A DNA stretch of 64,000 nt from Sarcina sp034439435. GTDB taxonomy: Bacteria; Bacillota; Clostridia; Clostridiales; Clostridiaceae. The position numbers were made by a program, and so were the translations under genes. Below are positions 25,598 to 34,176 of this stretch, piece by piece. A model generated the notes under the pieces. It was given only the letters and a program-made list of their open reading frames with translations. It had not been told where the DNA came from and ran no database searches. The stretch lies in contig NZ_JAPCKJ010000006.1 in the NCBI RefSeq assembly GCF_034439435.1, forward strand, positions 62,001 to 126,000, written 5' to 3'. The first letter of the stretch is position 1. The number at the start of each line of letters is the position of its first letter.

Positions 25598-27604
25598 TTA
25601 TTTTTTTACATCTATATTATACTTTTTACATTTTAGAGAAACTGTTCTATGAGTTAATCCTAAAGCTTTACCAGCCTTATTAAATGATTTATATTTTTTC
25701 ATAGCTGCTTCAATTATTTGCTTTTCATATTCTTCGAAAGGAAGGATATGATCCACATCAATATTTAAAGCGAAAGAAGTAGATTCAATTGGCTTTAAAT
25801 AAGAAGGAAGATATTTGCTATCTATATAATCTCCATCGCATAGATTTATAGCCCTTTCCATTATGTTTTCAAGTTCACGAATGTTTCCAGGCCAAGAATA
25901 TTCAATTAAGAGATTAAGAGCATCTTGGTTTATTCCTAATATACTTTTATTTAGCTTTTTATTTAGCTTAGTTATAAAATGCTCAACTAATTCAGGGATA
26001 TCTTCCTTACGTTCCTTAAGAGGAGGAAGATTAATACCAAGGACATTAAGTCTATAATAAAGATCTTCTCTAAATGAACCTTCCTCAATCATTTCTTCTA
26101 AATTTCTATTAGTTGCTGCAATAACTCTTACATCAATGTTCTTAGGTGCAATTCCTCCAACACTTTCAATTTCTCTTTCTTGCAACACTCTAAGTAGTTT
26201 AACTTGCATTGATAAAGGCATATCACCTATTTCATCTAAGAAAATTGTTCCAGTATCAGCAATTGCAAATTTACCTGGCTTACTTTGAACTGCACCTGTA
26301 AAAGCACCTTTCTCATATCCGAATAATTCACTTTCCAATAGATTTTCAGGTATTGAAGCACAGTTAACTCTAACAAAGGGTTTATTTTTTCTATTACTAT
26401 TATTATGTATAGCTTTTGCTATAAGCTCCTTTCCTGTACCACTTTCACCTCTAATAAGTACTGTAGAAGTAGTTTCAGAAGCTTTTTGACACATATACAT
26501 TATGTCTTTTAATGTTCTAGTTGAACCTATAATGTTTTTAAAAGAAGAATTTTTAGAAAGTTGTCTTAAAAATTCATTTTTATAGTAATCTAATTCTTGT
26601 TCAGATTTATTTAATTTTGACATAAGCTCTTTAATTAAGCTAACTGGTCTAGAAGTTGAAATAACTCCTTTAAATTCACCATCAATAAATAGTGGGTCAA
26701 TAGTACTTATGACATTAGTACCATTTTTCTTATGAATTACATCTTTTAATAAAGTTTTTTCTTTAAATACTTTAGCTCTAAGCCCTTTAGGAGAAACATC
26801 AAAAATGCTTTTTCCTATAATATCAGTACTTACTTTAGAGAAATTTTTAATATATGCAGGATTTAAGTAGTTTATTATGCCATTTTCATCTAAAAAGCAA
26901 ATCATATCCTGTGAGTTTTCAAGTATCTTTGTAAATTTCTCGTTTATTTCCTTCATACCTATAAGATCAGATACATCTTGAATTACACTAACAGCTCCTA
27001 TAATTTTTTCATTTATAAAAAGAGGAGAACTATTCACTAATCCAACTCTATTATTAATATGAAGTGTAGAACCATATTTTTTTAAATTACTAAGCATAAC
27101 ATGAGGAAGTTGAGATGAAGGAATTACCTCGTTAATTTTTTTACCATTAACATCTTTTCTATCACATCCAATGAATCTTAAAGCATATTGATTTATTGTT
27201 ATTATATTTTGGTCTATATCTATAACAACAATTCCTATAGGTAGACTTTCTAGAACCTGTTCGTTAGCTACTATACTAGCATCAATTATTTCATCAATTT
27301 CACTATCTTCAGATTCTGAAGAATCATTTATGTTTTTATCAATAAAATCCATAAGAGATTGAACTGCTAATTTTTCAATCATTCCTTCATTTTGACATCC
27401 AATTAATATTCTTTCACCAGGTAAAACCTTAAGGGAAAGAATTGCAAGCATACTTATTCCAAGCCAATCAGTATAAGAATCTTTTTTTATATAAAGCTTA
27501 ACTTTATATTTTGACTCTATTTCAGAGGCTTTATTAACAATCATAGCAGAGTATCTAGTATGTAATCCTAAGGGCGTTTTTATGATTAATTCTCTTGAAT
27601 ACAT
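25598..27604 (-). CDS. sigma-54-dependent activator with N-terminal HPr-like domain
   Basis: A 668-residue enhancer-binding protein. Domains in order: HPr-like (1-90), two PAS domains (about 112-215 and 225-330), AAA+ (about 352-590) and a Fis-type helix-turn-helix (about 625-665). The HPr part keeps His15 (GLHTR) and Ser51, which aligns with regulatory Ser46 of HPr. The AAA+ part has Walker A GESGTGKE (386-393), the sigma-54 contact loop GAFTGA (433-438) and Walker B IFLDEIGD. It is divergent from ptsI, whose leader has a -24/-12 promoter and matching enhancer sites. Control by PTS phosphorylation is inferred. GGTGAT lies before the ATG. Confidence 0.93.
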   Translation of the reverse strand: MYSRELIIKTPLGLHTRYSAMIVNKASEIESKYKVKLYIKKDSYTDWLGISMLAILSLKVLPGERILIGCQNEGMIEKLAVQSLMDFIDKNINDSSESEDSEIDEIIDASIVANEQVLESLPIGIVVIDIDQNIITINQYALRFIGCDRKDVNGKKINEVIPSSQLPHVMLSNLKKYGSTLHINNRVGLVNSSPLFINEKIIGAVSVIQDVSDLIGMKEINEKFTKILENSQDMICFLDENGIINYLNPAYIKNFSKVSTDIIGKSIFDVSPKGLRAKVFKEKTLLKDVIHKKNGTNVISTIDPLFIDGEFKGVISTSRPVSLIKELMSKLNKSEQELDYYKNEFLRQLSKNSSFKNIIGSTRTLKDIMYMCQKASETTSTVLIRGESGTGKELIAKAIHNNSNRKNKPFVRVNCASIPENLLESELFGYEKGAFTGAVQSKPGKFAIADTGTIFLDEIGDMPLSMQVKLLRVLQEREIESVGGIAPKNIDVRVIAATNRNLEEMIEEGSFREDLYYRLNVLGINLPPLKERKEDIPELVEHFITKLNKKLNKSILGINQDALNLLIEYSWPGNIRELENIMERAINLCDGDYIDSKYLPSYLKPIESTSFALNIDVDHILPFEEYEKQIIEAAMKKYKSFNKAGKALGLTHRTVSLKCKKYNIDVKK

Positions 27605-27663
27605 TAAATGAAATCACCGTCCAAAGTTTTATTTTAATGAATTATATACAAAAAAGTGAATGT

Positions 27664-27683
27664 ACTTGATATTTTTTATCAAG
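27664..27683. promoter_or_regulatory. candidate activator site 1
   Basis: CTTGATA and TATCAAG are perfect 7-bp arms around TTTTT. The site contains TTGATATTTTTTATCA, identical to the two sites near 27.8 kb. It lies about 60 bases before the activator gene, so it could mediate autoregulation. Confidence 0.7.
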
Positions 27684-27769
27684 CATTAATAATATATTAT
27701 CAGAAAAACATATTATTTTAAAGGTTTTATATATGTTATTATTAATAAAAAAGAAATTTCTAAAGAAAA

Positions 27770-27787
27770 TGTGATAAAAAATATCAA
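27770..27787. promoter_or_regulatory. candidate activator site 2 (inverted copy)
   Basis: TGTGATAAAAAATATCAA is the exact reverse complement of site 3. It is about 180 bases upstream of the -24/-12 promoter, a normal distance for a sigma-54 enhancer. Confidence 0.75.
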
Positions 27788-27800
27788 GAGTAAAATTTGA

Positions 27801-27818
27801 TTGATATTTTTTATCACA
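27801..27818. promoter_or_regulatory. candidate activator site 3
   Basis: TTGATATTTTTTATCACA mirrors site 2 with a 13-base spacer; the pair spans 49 bases. It is about 150 bases before the -24/-12 promoter. Confidence 0.75.
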
Positions 27819-27960
27819 TTTAGTATAATAAAAGCAATTAATATAACTAATTATTTTTATGTAAGTTTTTAATGAATAAAATATTTTTATAAGAATTATA
27901 GGCATTTTTACTAGGGTTTATGAGTATAATATATCTTGAAAAATATTATGCTTTAAAAAC

Positions 27961-27977
27961 TTGGCACGCAAATTGCT
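27961..27977 (+). promoter_or_regulatory. sigma-54 (-24/-12) promoter of ptsI
   Basis: TTGGCAC, five bases, then TTGCT is an essentially perfect sigma-54 promoter, with the GG and GC dinucleotides 12 bases apart. Transcription would start near 27988, about 90 bases before the ptsI start codon. Confidence 0.9.
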
Positions 27978-28077
27978 GTTGTATATAGGCAGTGAATTTG
28001 AAAAGTGAATTAGTTGAATTGTGATTGATATTTAATGTTGTATTTAGTTGAGTACGAACTTAAAGGAGGACTACATA

Positions 28078-29697
28078 ATGAAAAAAGGTATTGCTGCTTC
28101 AAAAGGATATGCAATAGGAACTGTATTTATACAAGAACATGAGGAAATAGTAATAACTGATGCGAAGGTTTCAGATATAGCTGCTGAAAAAGAAAAGCTA
28201 GCTAAAGCTTTAGCTCAATCAAAAGAGCAATTAGAAGCAATAAAAGAAAAAACAGCTAAAGAAATCGGAGAGCATGAAGCTCAAGTTTTTGAAGCTCATT
28301 TAATGTTATTAGATGACGTAGAGTTTACTGGTCAAATGGAAATGACTATTGAAAATGATCAATTAAACGCTATGAAGGCTGTACAAAATGTTACAGATAC
28401 TTTCGTTATGATATTTGATTCTATGGATGACCCTTATATGAGAGAGAGGGCAGCAGATATAAAAGACGTTTCTAAGAGAATAATAGCTAACCTAGCAGGT
28501 AAGGGCGGAAACGGAATGGAAAATGTAGGAGCTAACACTGTTGTTGTAGCTCATGACTTAACACCTTCAGATACTGCTCAATTAGATAGAAGTAAAGTTG
28601 TTGGTTTCTTAACTAACATCGGAGGAAGAACTTCTCACTCAGCTATAATGGCTAGAACATTAGAAATACCAGCTGTTGTTGGATTAGGTGATATAACAAC
28701 TTCAGTTAAAAATGGAGATACTATCATAGTTGATGGTATTGAAGGTGTAGCTATAATCAACCCAGATGAAGCTACTATAAATGAATACAAAGCTAGATTA
28801 GAGAAGTTTAAAGCAGACCAAGAAGAATTAAAGAAATTAATAGATGTTAAAACAACTACTAAATCAGGTAGAAGAATAGAGGTTTGCGGAAATATCGGTA
28901 AACCAGAAGATATAGATCAAGTTTTAGAAAATGGTGGAGACGGAGTTGGACTATTTAGAACTGAGTTCTTATACATGGATAGAGATGAAGCTCCAACTGA
29001 AGATGAGCAATTTGAATCATACAAATATGTTTTAGAAAAAGCAAATGGTAAGCAAGTTGTTATCAGAACATTAGATATCGGTGGAGATAAAACTCTTCCA
29101 TACTTACCATTACCAGAAGAAATGAACCCATTCTTAGGATACAGAGCTATAAGATTATGCCTAGACAGAAAAGATATATTTAGAGTTCAAATAAGAGCTT
29201 TATTAAGAGCTTCTGTTTATGGAAATCTTGCAGTAATGTTCCCAATGATTTCAGGATTAGAAGAATTCCAACAAGCTAAAGCATTTGTTGAAGAATGTAA
29301 AGCTGAATTAAAAGCAGAAGGAATAGCTTACTCTGATTCAATTCAATGGGGTATCATGGTTGAAATTCCAGCTGCAGCAGTTTATGCTGATGAATTAGCT
29401 AAGCATGTTGATTTCTTCTCAATAGGAACTAACGACTTAATCCAATATACATTAGCTGCTGATAGAATGAGTGAAAAGGTATCATACCTTTACAACCCAA
29501 TGCATCCAGCTGTATTAAGATTAATCAAAATGACAATAGATGGTGCTCACAAACATGGTAAGTGGGTAGGAATGTGTGGAGAGATGGCAGGAGATGAAAG
29601 AGCTATACCAACATTAGTTGAATATGGCTTAGATGAATTCTCAATGAGTGCTTCATCAATCTTAACTGCTAAAAAGATAATAATGGAACAAGAATAA
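28078..29697 (+). CDS. ptsI: PTS Enzyme I (phosphoenolpyruvate-protein phosphotransferase)
   Basis: Enzyme I takes phosphate from phosphoenolpyruvate and passes it to HPr, starting all PTS sugar uptake. The 539-residue product has the phospho-histidine motif GGRTSHSAIM (His187) and the C-terminal PEP-binding barrel with GVGLFRTEFLYMD and the end-region cysteine in GMCGEMAG. I chose ATG 28078, since AAAGGAGG lies nine bases upstream. No ptsH is adjacent. Expression appears to be sigma-54-dependent through the divergent HPr-domain activator. Confidence 0.97.
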   Translation: MKKGIAASKGYAIGTVFIQEHEEIVITDAKVSDIAAEKEKLAKALAQSKEQLEAIKEKTAKEIGEHEAQVFEAHLMLLDDVEFTGQMEMTIENDQLNAMKAVQNVTDTFVMIFDSMDDPYMRERAADIKDVSKRIIANLAGKGGNGMENVGANTVVVAHDLTPSDTAQLDRSKVVGFLTNIGGRTSHSAIMARTLEIPAVVGLGDITTSVKNGDTIIVDGIEGVAIINPDEATINEYKARLEKFKADQEELKKLIDVKTTTKSGRRIEVCGNIGKPEDIDQVLENGGDGVGLFRTEFLYMDRDEAPTEDEQFESYKYVLEKANGKQVVIRTLDIGGDKTLPYLPLPEEMNPFLGYRAIRLCLDRKDIFRVQIRALLRASVYGNLAVMFPMISGLEEFQQAKAFVEECKAELKAEGIAYSDSIQWGIMVEIPAAAVYADELAKHVDFFSIGTNDLIQYTLAADRMSEKVSYLYNPMHPAVLRLIKMTIDGAHKHGKWVGMCGEMAGDERAIPTLVEYGLDEFSMSASSILTAKKIIMEQE

Positions 29698-29746
29698 TAG
29701 TCAATAATTTAAAAATTAATATACAACACTCAAAACCCTAAGTTTT

Positions 29747-29773
29747 GGCACGAATTGTTTCGTGCCTTTTTTT
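29747..29773 (+). terminator. terminator of ptsI
   Basis: GGCACGAA pairs with TTCGTGCC (8 bp, TTGT loop), followed by seven T. Confidence 0.95.
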
Positions 29774-29860
29774 ATATAAAAACTTATTTTTTTATTAAAT
29801 AAATTTATTATTGAGTTTTAGGTAAAAATAATAATAATTTAAATAAAGGAGGTGTATTTT

Positions 29861-31030
29861 TTGTTAAAGATAATAAAAAATATAGAGGTTTATGATCCAG
29901 AGTATTTAGGCAAAAAGGATATTGTTATATTAAGTGATAAAATTGAAGGGATATATGATGAAGTAACTGTTCCAGAAAATTTTATAAATATTCAAGTTAT
30001 TGATGGAGAAGGAATGATAGCTGTTCCAGGATTCATAGATTGTCATGTCCATATAATTGGTGGGGGTGGAGAAGGTGGATTTAGAACACGAACTCCAGAA
30101 CTTCAATTAAGCAGTATTATAAAAGGTGGAATAACTACCCTAGTAGGGTGTATAGGAACCGATGGAGTTTGTAGAGACATGAAGGGATTAGTTGCAAAAG
30201 CAAAGGCTTTATGTGAAGAAGGTGTTACTTGCTATTGTTATACTGGATCTTATGATGTTCCTGTAAATACTATAACTAAAAGTATTAAGAGTGATTTACT
30301 TTTGATAGATAGAGTTATAGGTGTTGGTGAAATAGCCCTTTCAGATCATAGAAGTTCTCAACCAACCTATGAGCAGTTTATTAATATAGTAGCTCAGGCT
30401 AGAGTTGGAGGACTTTTATCAGGAAAGGCTGGGATAGTAAATGTTCATTTAGGTGCTGGAAAAAGAATGATCGAGTATATAACTAGATTAATAAATGAAA
30501 CTGAGATTCCACCAAACCAGATTGTTCCTACTCATATGGGAAGAAGTAGAGAGCTTTTCGAGGCTGGTATAAACCACGCTAAAGCTGGTGGTCAAATTGA
30601 TTTGACTACATCATCAGATCCTCAGCATTTAGAGGAAGGAGAGCTAACAGCTGGCGAAGGACTTAAAAAGCTTTTAGATGCTGGAGTAGACATAGAGAGA
30701 ATAACCTTTTCTTCAGATGGAAATGGAAGTATGCCATTATTTGATGAAAATGGAGAGTTAAAAGGTTTAGGAATATGTTCAGTAGAAAGTCTTTTTAATG
30801 AAGTTAAGGAGGCTATAAAGCTTGGGGTACCTTTAGAAAAGGCTATAAGAGTTATTACTAGTAATGTTGCTAATGTTTTAAAGTTAGAGCATAAAGGCTT
30901 TATATCAACAGGAAAAGATGCAGATATAGTTTTATTAGATAAAAAAAATTTAGATATAAATTCTGTTATATCTAAAGGGAATATTTTGATGAATGATAAA
31001 AAATTGTTAGTAAAAGGTACCTTTGAATAA
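29861..31030 (+). CDS. iadA: isoaspartyl dipeptidase (beta-aspartyl-peptidase)
   Basis: An amidohydrolase that splits isoaspartyl dipeptides formed by protein ageing. The 389-residue product has the HxH metal motif (DCHVHIIGGGGEGG), TGSYDVP, SDHRS and SSDGNGS. In E. coli IadA a carboxylated lysine (GVKCAISDHRS) bridges the metals; here the aligned residue is Glu (GEIALSDHRS). I chose TTG 29861, seven bases after AAAGGAGGTG; a GTG at 29852 lies within that site. It is a single gene before trxA. Confidence 0.9.
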   Translation: MLKIIKNIEVYDPEYLGKKDIVILSDKIEGIYDEVTVPENFINIQVIDGEGMIAVPGFIDCHVHIIGGGGEGGFRTRTPELQLSSIIKGGITTLVGCIGTDGVCRDMKGLVAKAKALCEEGVTCYCYTGSYDVPVNTITKSIKSDLLLIDRVIGVGEIALSDHRSSQPTYEQFINIVAQARVGGLLSGKAGIVNVHLGAGKRMIEYITRLINETEIPPNQIVPTHMGRSRELFEAGINHAKAGGQIDLTTSSDPQHLEEGELTAGEGLKKLLDAGVDIERITFSSDGNGSMPLFDENGELKGLGICSVESLFNEVKEAIKLGVPLEKAIRVITSNVANVLKLEHKGFISTGKDADIVLLDKKNLDINSVISKGNILMNDKKLLVKGTFE

Positions 31031-31070
31031 CAAACTTATAAAAGTTAAATAATAGTTATTATTTGTAACA

Positions 31071-31099
31071 TTGACTTAATATTTTAAATATAATATAAT
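31071..31099 (+). promoter_or_regulatory. promoter of trxA
   Basis: TTGACT (31071-31076) and TATAAT (31094-31099) with a 17-base spacer. Transcription would begin near 31106, just before a GC-rich palindrome. Confidence 0.85.
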
Positions 31100-31113
31100 T
31101 GTAAGTAATAAAG

Positions 31114-31128
31114 TACCCCTAAGGGGTA
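31114..31128. promoter_or_regulatory. CsoR/CstR-type operator candidate
   Basis: TACCCCTAAGGGGTA is a perfect palindrome around one base, placed 8-22 bases after the predicted trxA transcription start. It resembles operators of the CsoR family (copper, persulfide or formaldehyde sensors). Binding there would block trxA-reductase transcription. Confidence 0.55.
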
Positions 31129-31147
31129 TATTAGGAGGCGCGTAAAA

Positions 31148-31462
31148 ATGGTAAAACACATAAATGATCAAGATTTTAATACAGAGGTAATAGAAGCAAG
31201 TGAAGTAGTAGTTGTTGATTTCTGGGCAACTTGGTGTGGACCTTGTAAAATGATAGCACCAGTTATAGAAGAGTTAGCAAATGAAATGACAAATGTTAAA
31301 TTTGTTAAAGTTGATGTTGATAAAAACCCAGGTTCAGCTGGAAAATATCAAATACAAAGTATACCAACTTTATTAATATTCAAAGGTGGAAAAGTTGTTG
31401 ATACTTTAGTTGGATTTAGACCAAAAGCTGCATTAGTTGAAGCTATCAAAAAACACGTTTAA
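31148..31462 (+). CDS. trxA: thioredoxin
   Basis: The 104-residue thioredoxin has the WCGPC active site (Cys30, Cys33) and the cis-proline IPT segment. It reduces protein disulfides and can feed ribonucleotide reductase. AGGAGGCGCG precedes the ATG. The reductase gene follows after 26 bases, so the two form an operon, probably under the palindromic operator upstream. Confidence 0.97.
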   Translation: MVKHINDQDFNTEVIEASEVVVVDFWATWCGPCKMIAPVIEELANEMTNVKFVKVDVDKNPGSAGKYQIQSIPTLLIFKGGKVVDTLVGFRPKAALVEAIKKHV

Positions 31463-31488
31463 TGAGCTTCTTAAGGAGATGAACAATT

Positions 31489-32349
31489 TTGAGCGAGAGA
31501 TATGATATAGCCATAATAGGAAGCGGACCAGCTGGTCTTTCAGCTGCATTAAATGCAAAAATCAGAAATAAAAAATTTATTCTTTTTGGTAATGATGATT
31601 TAAGCACAAAGCTTGTTAAAGCACCAAAAGTAAATAACTATCTTGGATTTGTAGGAAAAGATGGTATTGACCTTAAGAATCAGTTTATGGGTCATTTAAA
31701 AGAAATGGATATAGAGATAACTGAGGAAAGAATAAATAGTATTTATGCTATGGGAGATTATTTCGCTCTTATGGTAAATGAAAAAATGTATGAAGCAACT
31801 TCAATAATAATTGCAACTGGTATAGAATACACAAAACCTATGAGAGGTGAATCAGAATTCTTAGGTAAAGGTGTAGGCTATTGTGCTACTTGTGATGCTC
31901 CGTTATATAAAGAAAAAGTTGTAACTATAATTGGTTATAATAAGGAAGCTGAAGAGGAAGCTAACTTCGTAAGTGAATTAGCAGCTAAAGTTTACTATGT
32001 TCCTAGATATAAAGGAGAATTTAATTTAAATTCATCAATAGAAGTTGTTGATGATATTCCTGTAGAAATACAAGGAGATAATAAGGTCACTAAACTAGTT
32101 ACTAAGAATGGTGAAATAGATACTGATGGTATATTTGTATTAAGAGATAGTATATCACCAGGTCAATTAGTACCAGGTTTAAAAATAATTGGTGATCATA
32201 TAGATGTTGATAGATCAATGAAAACCAATATAGAAGGATGTTTTGCTGCAGGTGATTGTACAGGTAAACCATATCAGTACATGAAAGCTGCTGGTGAAGG
32301 AAATGTAGCTGCCTTAAGTGCAGTATCGTACTTAGACAGTAGAAAATAA
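31489..32349 (+). CDS. thioredoxin reductase lacking NADPH motifs, probably ferredoxin-dependent
   Basis: A 286-residue flavoprotein reductase with FAD motif GSGPAG (11-16) and redox pair CATC (132-135). The second nucleotide-binding site is degenerate: GGGxSA is replaced by IGYNKEA (148-154), and HRRxxxR by PRYKGEF. This pattern marks the ferredoxin-dependent FFTR type described in Clostridium. It is also shorter than the usual 310-320 residues. The start is TTG, after AAGGAGATG. It lies directly behind trxA, its likely substrate. Confidence 0.88.
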   Translation: MSERYDIAIIGSGPAGLSAALNAKIRNKKFILFGNDDLSTKLVKAPKVNNYLGFVGKDGIDLKNQFMGHLKEMDIEITEERINSIYAMGDYFALMVNEKMYEATSIIIATGIEYTKPMRGESEFLGKGVGYCATCDAPLYKEKVVTIIGYNKEAEEEANFVSELAAKVYYVPRYKGEFNLNSSIEVVDDIPVEIQGDNKVTKLVTKNGEIDTDGIFVLRDSISPGQLVPGLKIIGDHIDVDRSMKTNIEGCFAAGDCTGKPYQYMKAAGEGNVAALSAVSYLDSRK

Positions 32350-32384
32350 GAAAAAGCTAACACAAAGTGTTAGCTTTTTCTTTA
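32350..32384 (+). terminator. terminator of trxA operon
   Basis: GAAAAAGCTAACAC pairs with GTGTTAGCTTTTTC (14 bp, AAA loop), followed by TTT. The A-rich left arm lets it also serve the minus-strand gene. Confidence 0.9.
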
Positions 32385-32984
32385 GGTAACATTAAAAAAT
32401 ACATGTTGACCTATACTTTTTTCTCCTGTCTTTTCAACGCCTTTCATCCACGAGCATGTAGCAATTTTAGGGTTATAAAAATATAATGCTTCATTTGTTG
32501 GGTCACAGCCTTCTATAGCTTTAATAACAGCATTATAGCTATCACTATCAGGTACTACGTCTATTTTACCGTTTCTAACGCAGGAAAAGGCATTTTTTTG
32601 AGTTATTACTCCTTGAATAGTATCAGGGAAGTGAGAATCTGTTGTTCTGTTAAGAATTACTGAAGCAACAGCGATCTTGCCATCAAAAGGTTCACCTTTA
32701 CTTTCAGCATATACAACCTGAGACATTAAATATATGTCATCTTTGGTCAAGGATATTGTAGAGTTTGAGCTCTTGAATACAGCGACAACCTCGTCAGGTG
32801 TATTACAGATTTGATCAGATTCTGGGTTTTGTGAATTAGCAGCTATTTCTGCTAATTCTATATAATCATTTTTGGTTACATGCTCATTTGAAAGAGAAAG
32901 CCCTAAAACTTCTTTCTCATTAAGTGTAGTGATAAGAAATAAGGCGAAGGCGAAGATGAAGTAAGTATAAATACTCTTTTTCAT
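32382..32984 (-). CDS. SleB-type cell wall hydrolase
   Basis: A 200-residue secreted protein. A signal segment covers about residues 1-28, and a Hydrolase_2/SleB catalytic domain about residues 80-200, with the motif VVYAESKGEPFDGKIAVASV (catalytic glutamate in YAE) and the ALYFYNP end. The domain is a lytic transglycosylase that acts on spore cortex in SleB. There is no peptidoglycan-binding domain, so it may be a shorter relative (CwlJ/YkvT-like). AAGGAGG precedes the ATG. Confidence 0.85.
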   Translation of the reverse strand: MKKSIYTYFIFAFALFLITTLNEKEVLGLSLSNEHVTKNDYIELAEIAANSQNPESDQICNTPDEVVAVFKSSNSTISLTKDDIYLMSQVVYAESKGEPFDGKIAVASVILNRTTDSHFPDTIQGVITQKNAFSCVRNGKIDVVPDSDSYNAVIKAIEGCDPTNEALYFYNPKIATCSWMKGVEKTGEKSIGQHVFFNVT

Positions 32985-33054
32985 AAGAACCTCCTTTTAG
33001 GTAATTATTTTACTTTGTATATTGTAACCAAAAAAATAGACTTAATACGCTATT

Positions 33055-34017
33055 TTAATTTTTAATATAATTATCTAAGGACTTTTCGGCAGATTCTAAT
33101 GAATAGATGAATTCATCAAATAGCTCAGAAGACTTATCATAATAATCTTCTGCAGTCTTTTTATTTTCGATCTCATCTAAAAGACCCTTGTAGAAATAAT
33201 CAATGTAGTTACCATAAGATTTTAATGCCTTTTCAAGAGCTAAGAAGCAATCATTAGCTTGTTCTGGAATAGGCAAGGAATATAAATCATTTTTAAGTTC
33301 TTGGAGAGAAGCAATTTTACTGTCTATGTCGGTTGTTAAAACTTTTAAATCTCTATTGGATTCTTTTATTAGGTTTGCTGTTTCAAAAAGTTTTTCATCC
33401 ATTGAAGAAAGTTTTAAAGCTATTGATTTCATGGCAACCACAAAATCATTTTTTTGGCTTTGGACAAAGTCTTTATCTCTATTTGTTTTTATTAACTCAT
33501 TTATATAATAAAAAATGTCTTGAAGATAAGTATTTCCTTCTTTGTATAAATAAACAGGAATTAAATTAGCTCTACATAGGTAATAGTAATTTTCACATTC
33601 TTCTTTTAGCTTTAACGCAATAGCATATTCATCAGCTAGATTTAAGGCATCTGGTGTTTTTAGAATAGATAGTATTTTATTGAAAAGTTCAATATTTTTT
33701 TCTAAGCCATTACTAATAGGTGTTAATAAATATTCTCGTTTTGGAGAAACTGTTAAAGATTTTATATTAGAATTTATGTTTGAAAGTTTTTCAAGTTTAT
33801 TTTCTATGGAGTTTATATAATTTTCTGAAGTTATGGTTCCTTCAGAAAAATCATAAGTAAGATTAATTTCAGAAATAGATCTTCCTAAGTCTTCAAGCTT
33901 AGATTTTTCATTATGTGCTCTAAAAAAGGAAAATCCTAAAACAAATATTAGTATTAGAACTGCAAATATTATATATATCAAGGAATTATCAATATATTTT
34001 TTATACTTAAAGTCCAT
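33055..34017 (-). CDS. membrane-anchored coiled-coil protein of unknown function
   Basis: I do not recognise a family. The 320-residue product has one N-terminal membrane helix (about residues 11-32) and then a long, mostly helical, charged extracellular part. Many Leu/Ile heptads suggest coiled coils, as in methyl-accepting or cell-wall sensing proteins, but no signalling domain is present. GAGGGGG lies eight bases before the ATG. It is divergent from cdaA and next to a SleB-like hydrolase, so a cell-envelope role is possible. Confidence 0.75.
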   Translation of the reverse strand: MDFKYKKYIDNSLIYIIFAVLILIFVLGFSFFRAHNEKSKLEDLGRSISEINLTYDFSEGTITSENYINSIENKLEKLSNINSNIKSLTVSPKREYLLTPISNGLEKNIELFNKILSILKTPDALNLADEYAIALKLKEECENYYYLCRANLIPVYLYKEGNTYLQDIFYYINELIKTNRDKDFVQSQKNDFVVAMKSIALKLSSMDEKLFETANLIKESNRDLKVLTTDIDSKIASLQELKNDLYSLPIPEQANDCFLALEKALKSYGNYIDYFYKGLLDEIENKKTAEDYYDKSSELFDEFIYSLESAEKSLDNYIKN

Positions 34018-34176
34018 AATAAGTACCCCCTCATTTGATTTTTATTAAAATATATGAAGAAATACATGATAACATTACCTAGAATATGTAAAACTACAAA
34101 GAAATGATTTAAAATATATTTTATAATTATATTTTTATTGTATAATTTAATTGTTAAGGTAATGGAGGTGAATTTT

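Noticed and set aside
27642..27905. Minus-strand frame of 87 codons in the gap before ptsI
   Set aside because: It consists of AT-rich, Phe/Ile/Tyr-rich sequence and runs through the paired enhancer-like sites; no ribosome binding site is seen.
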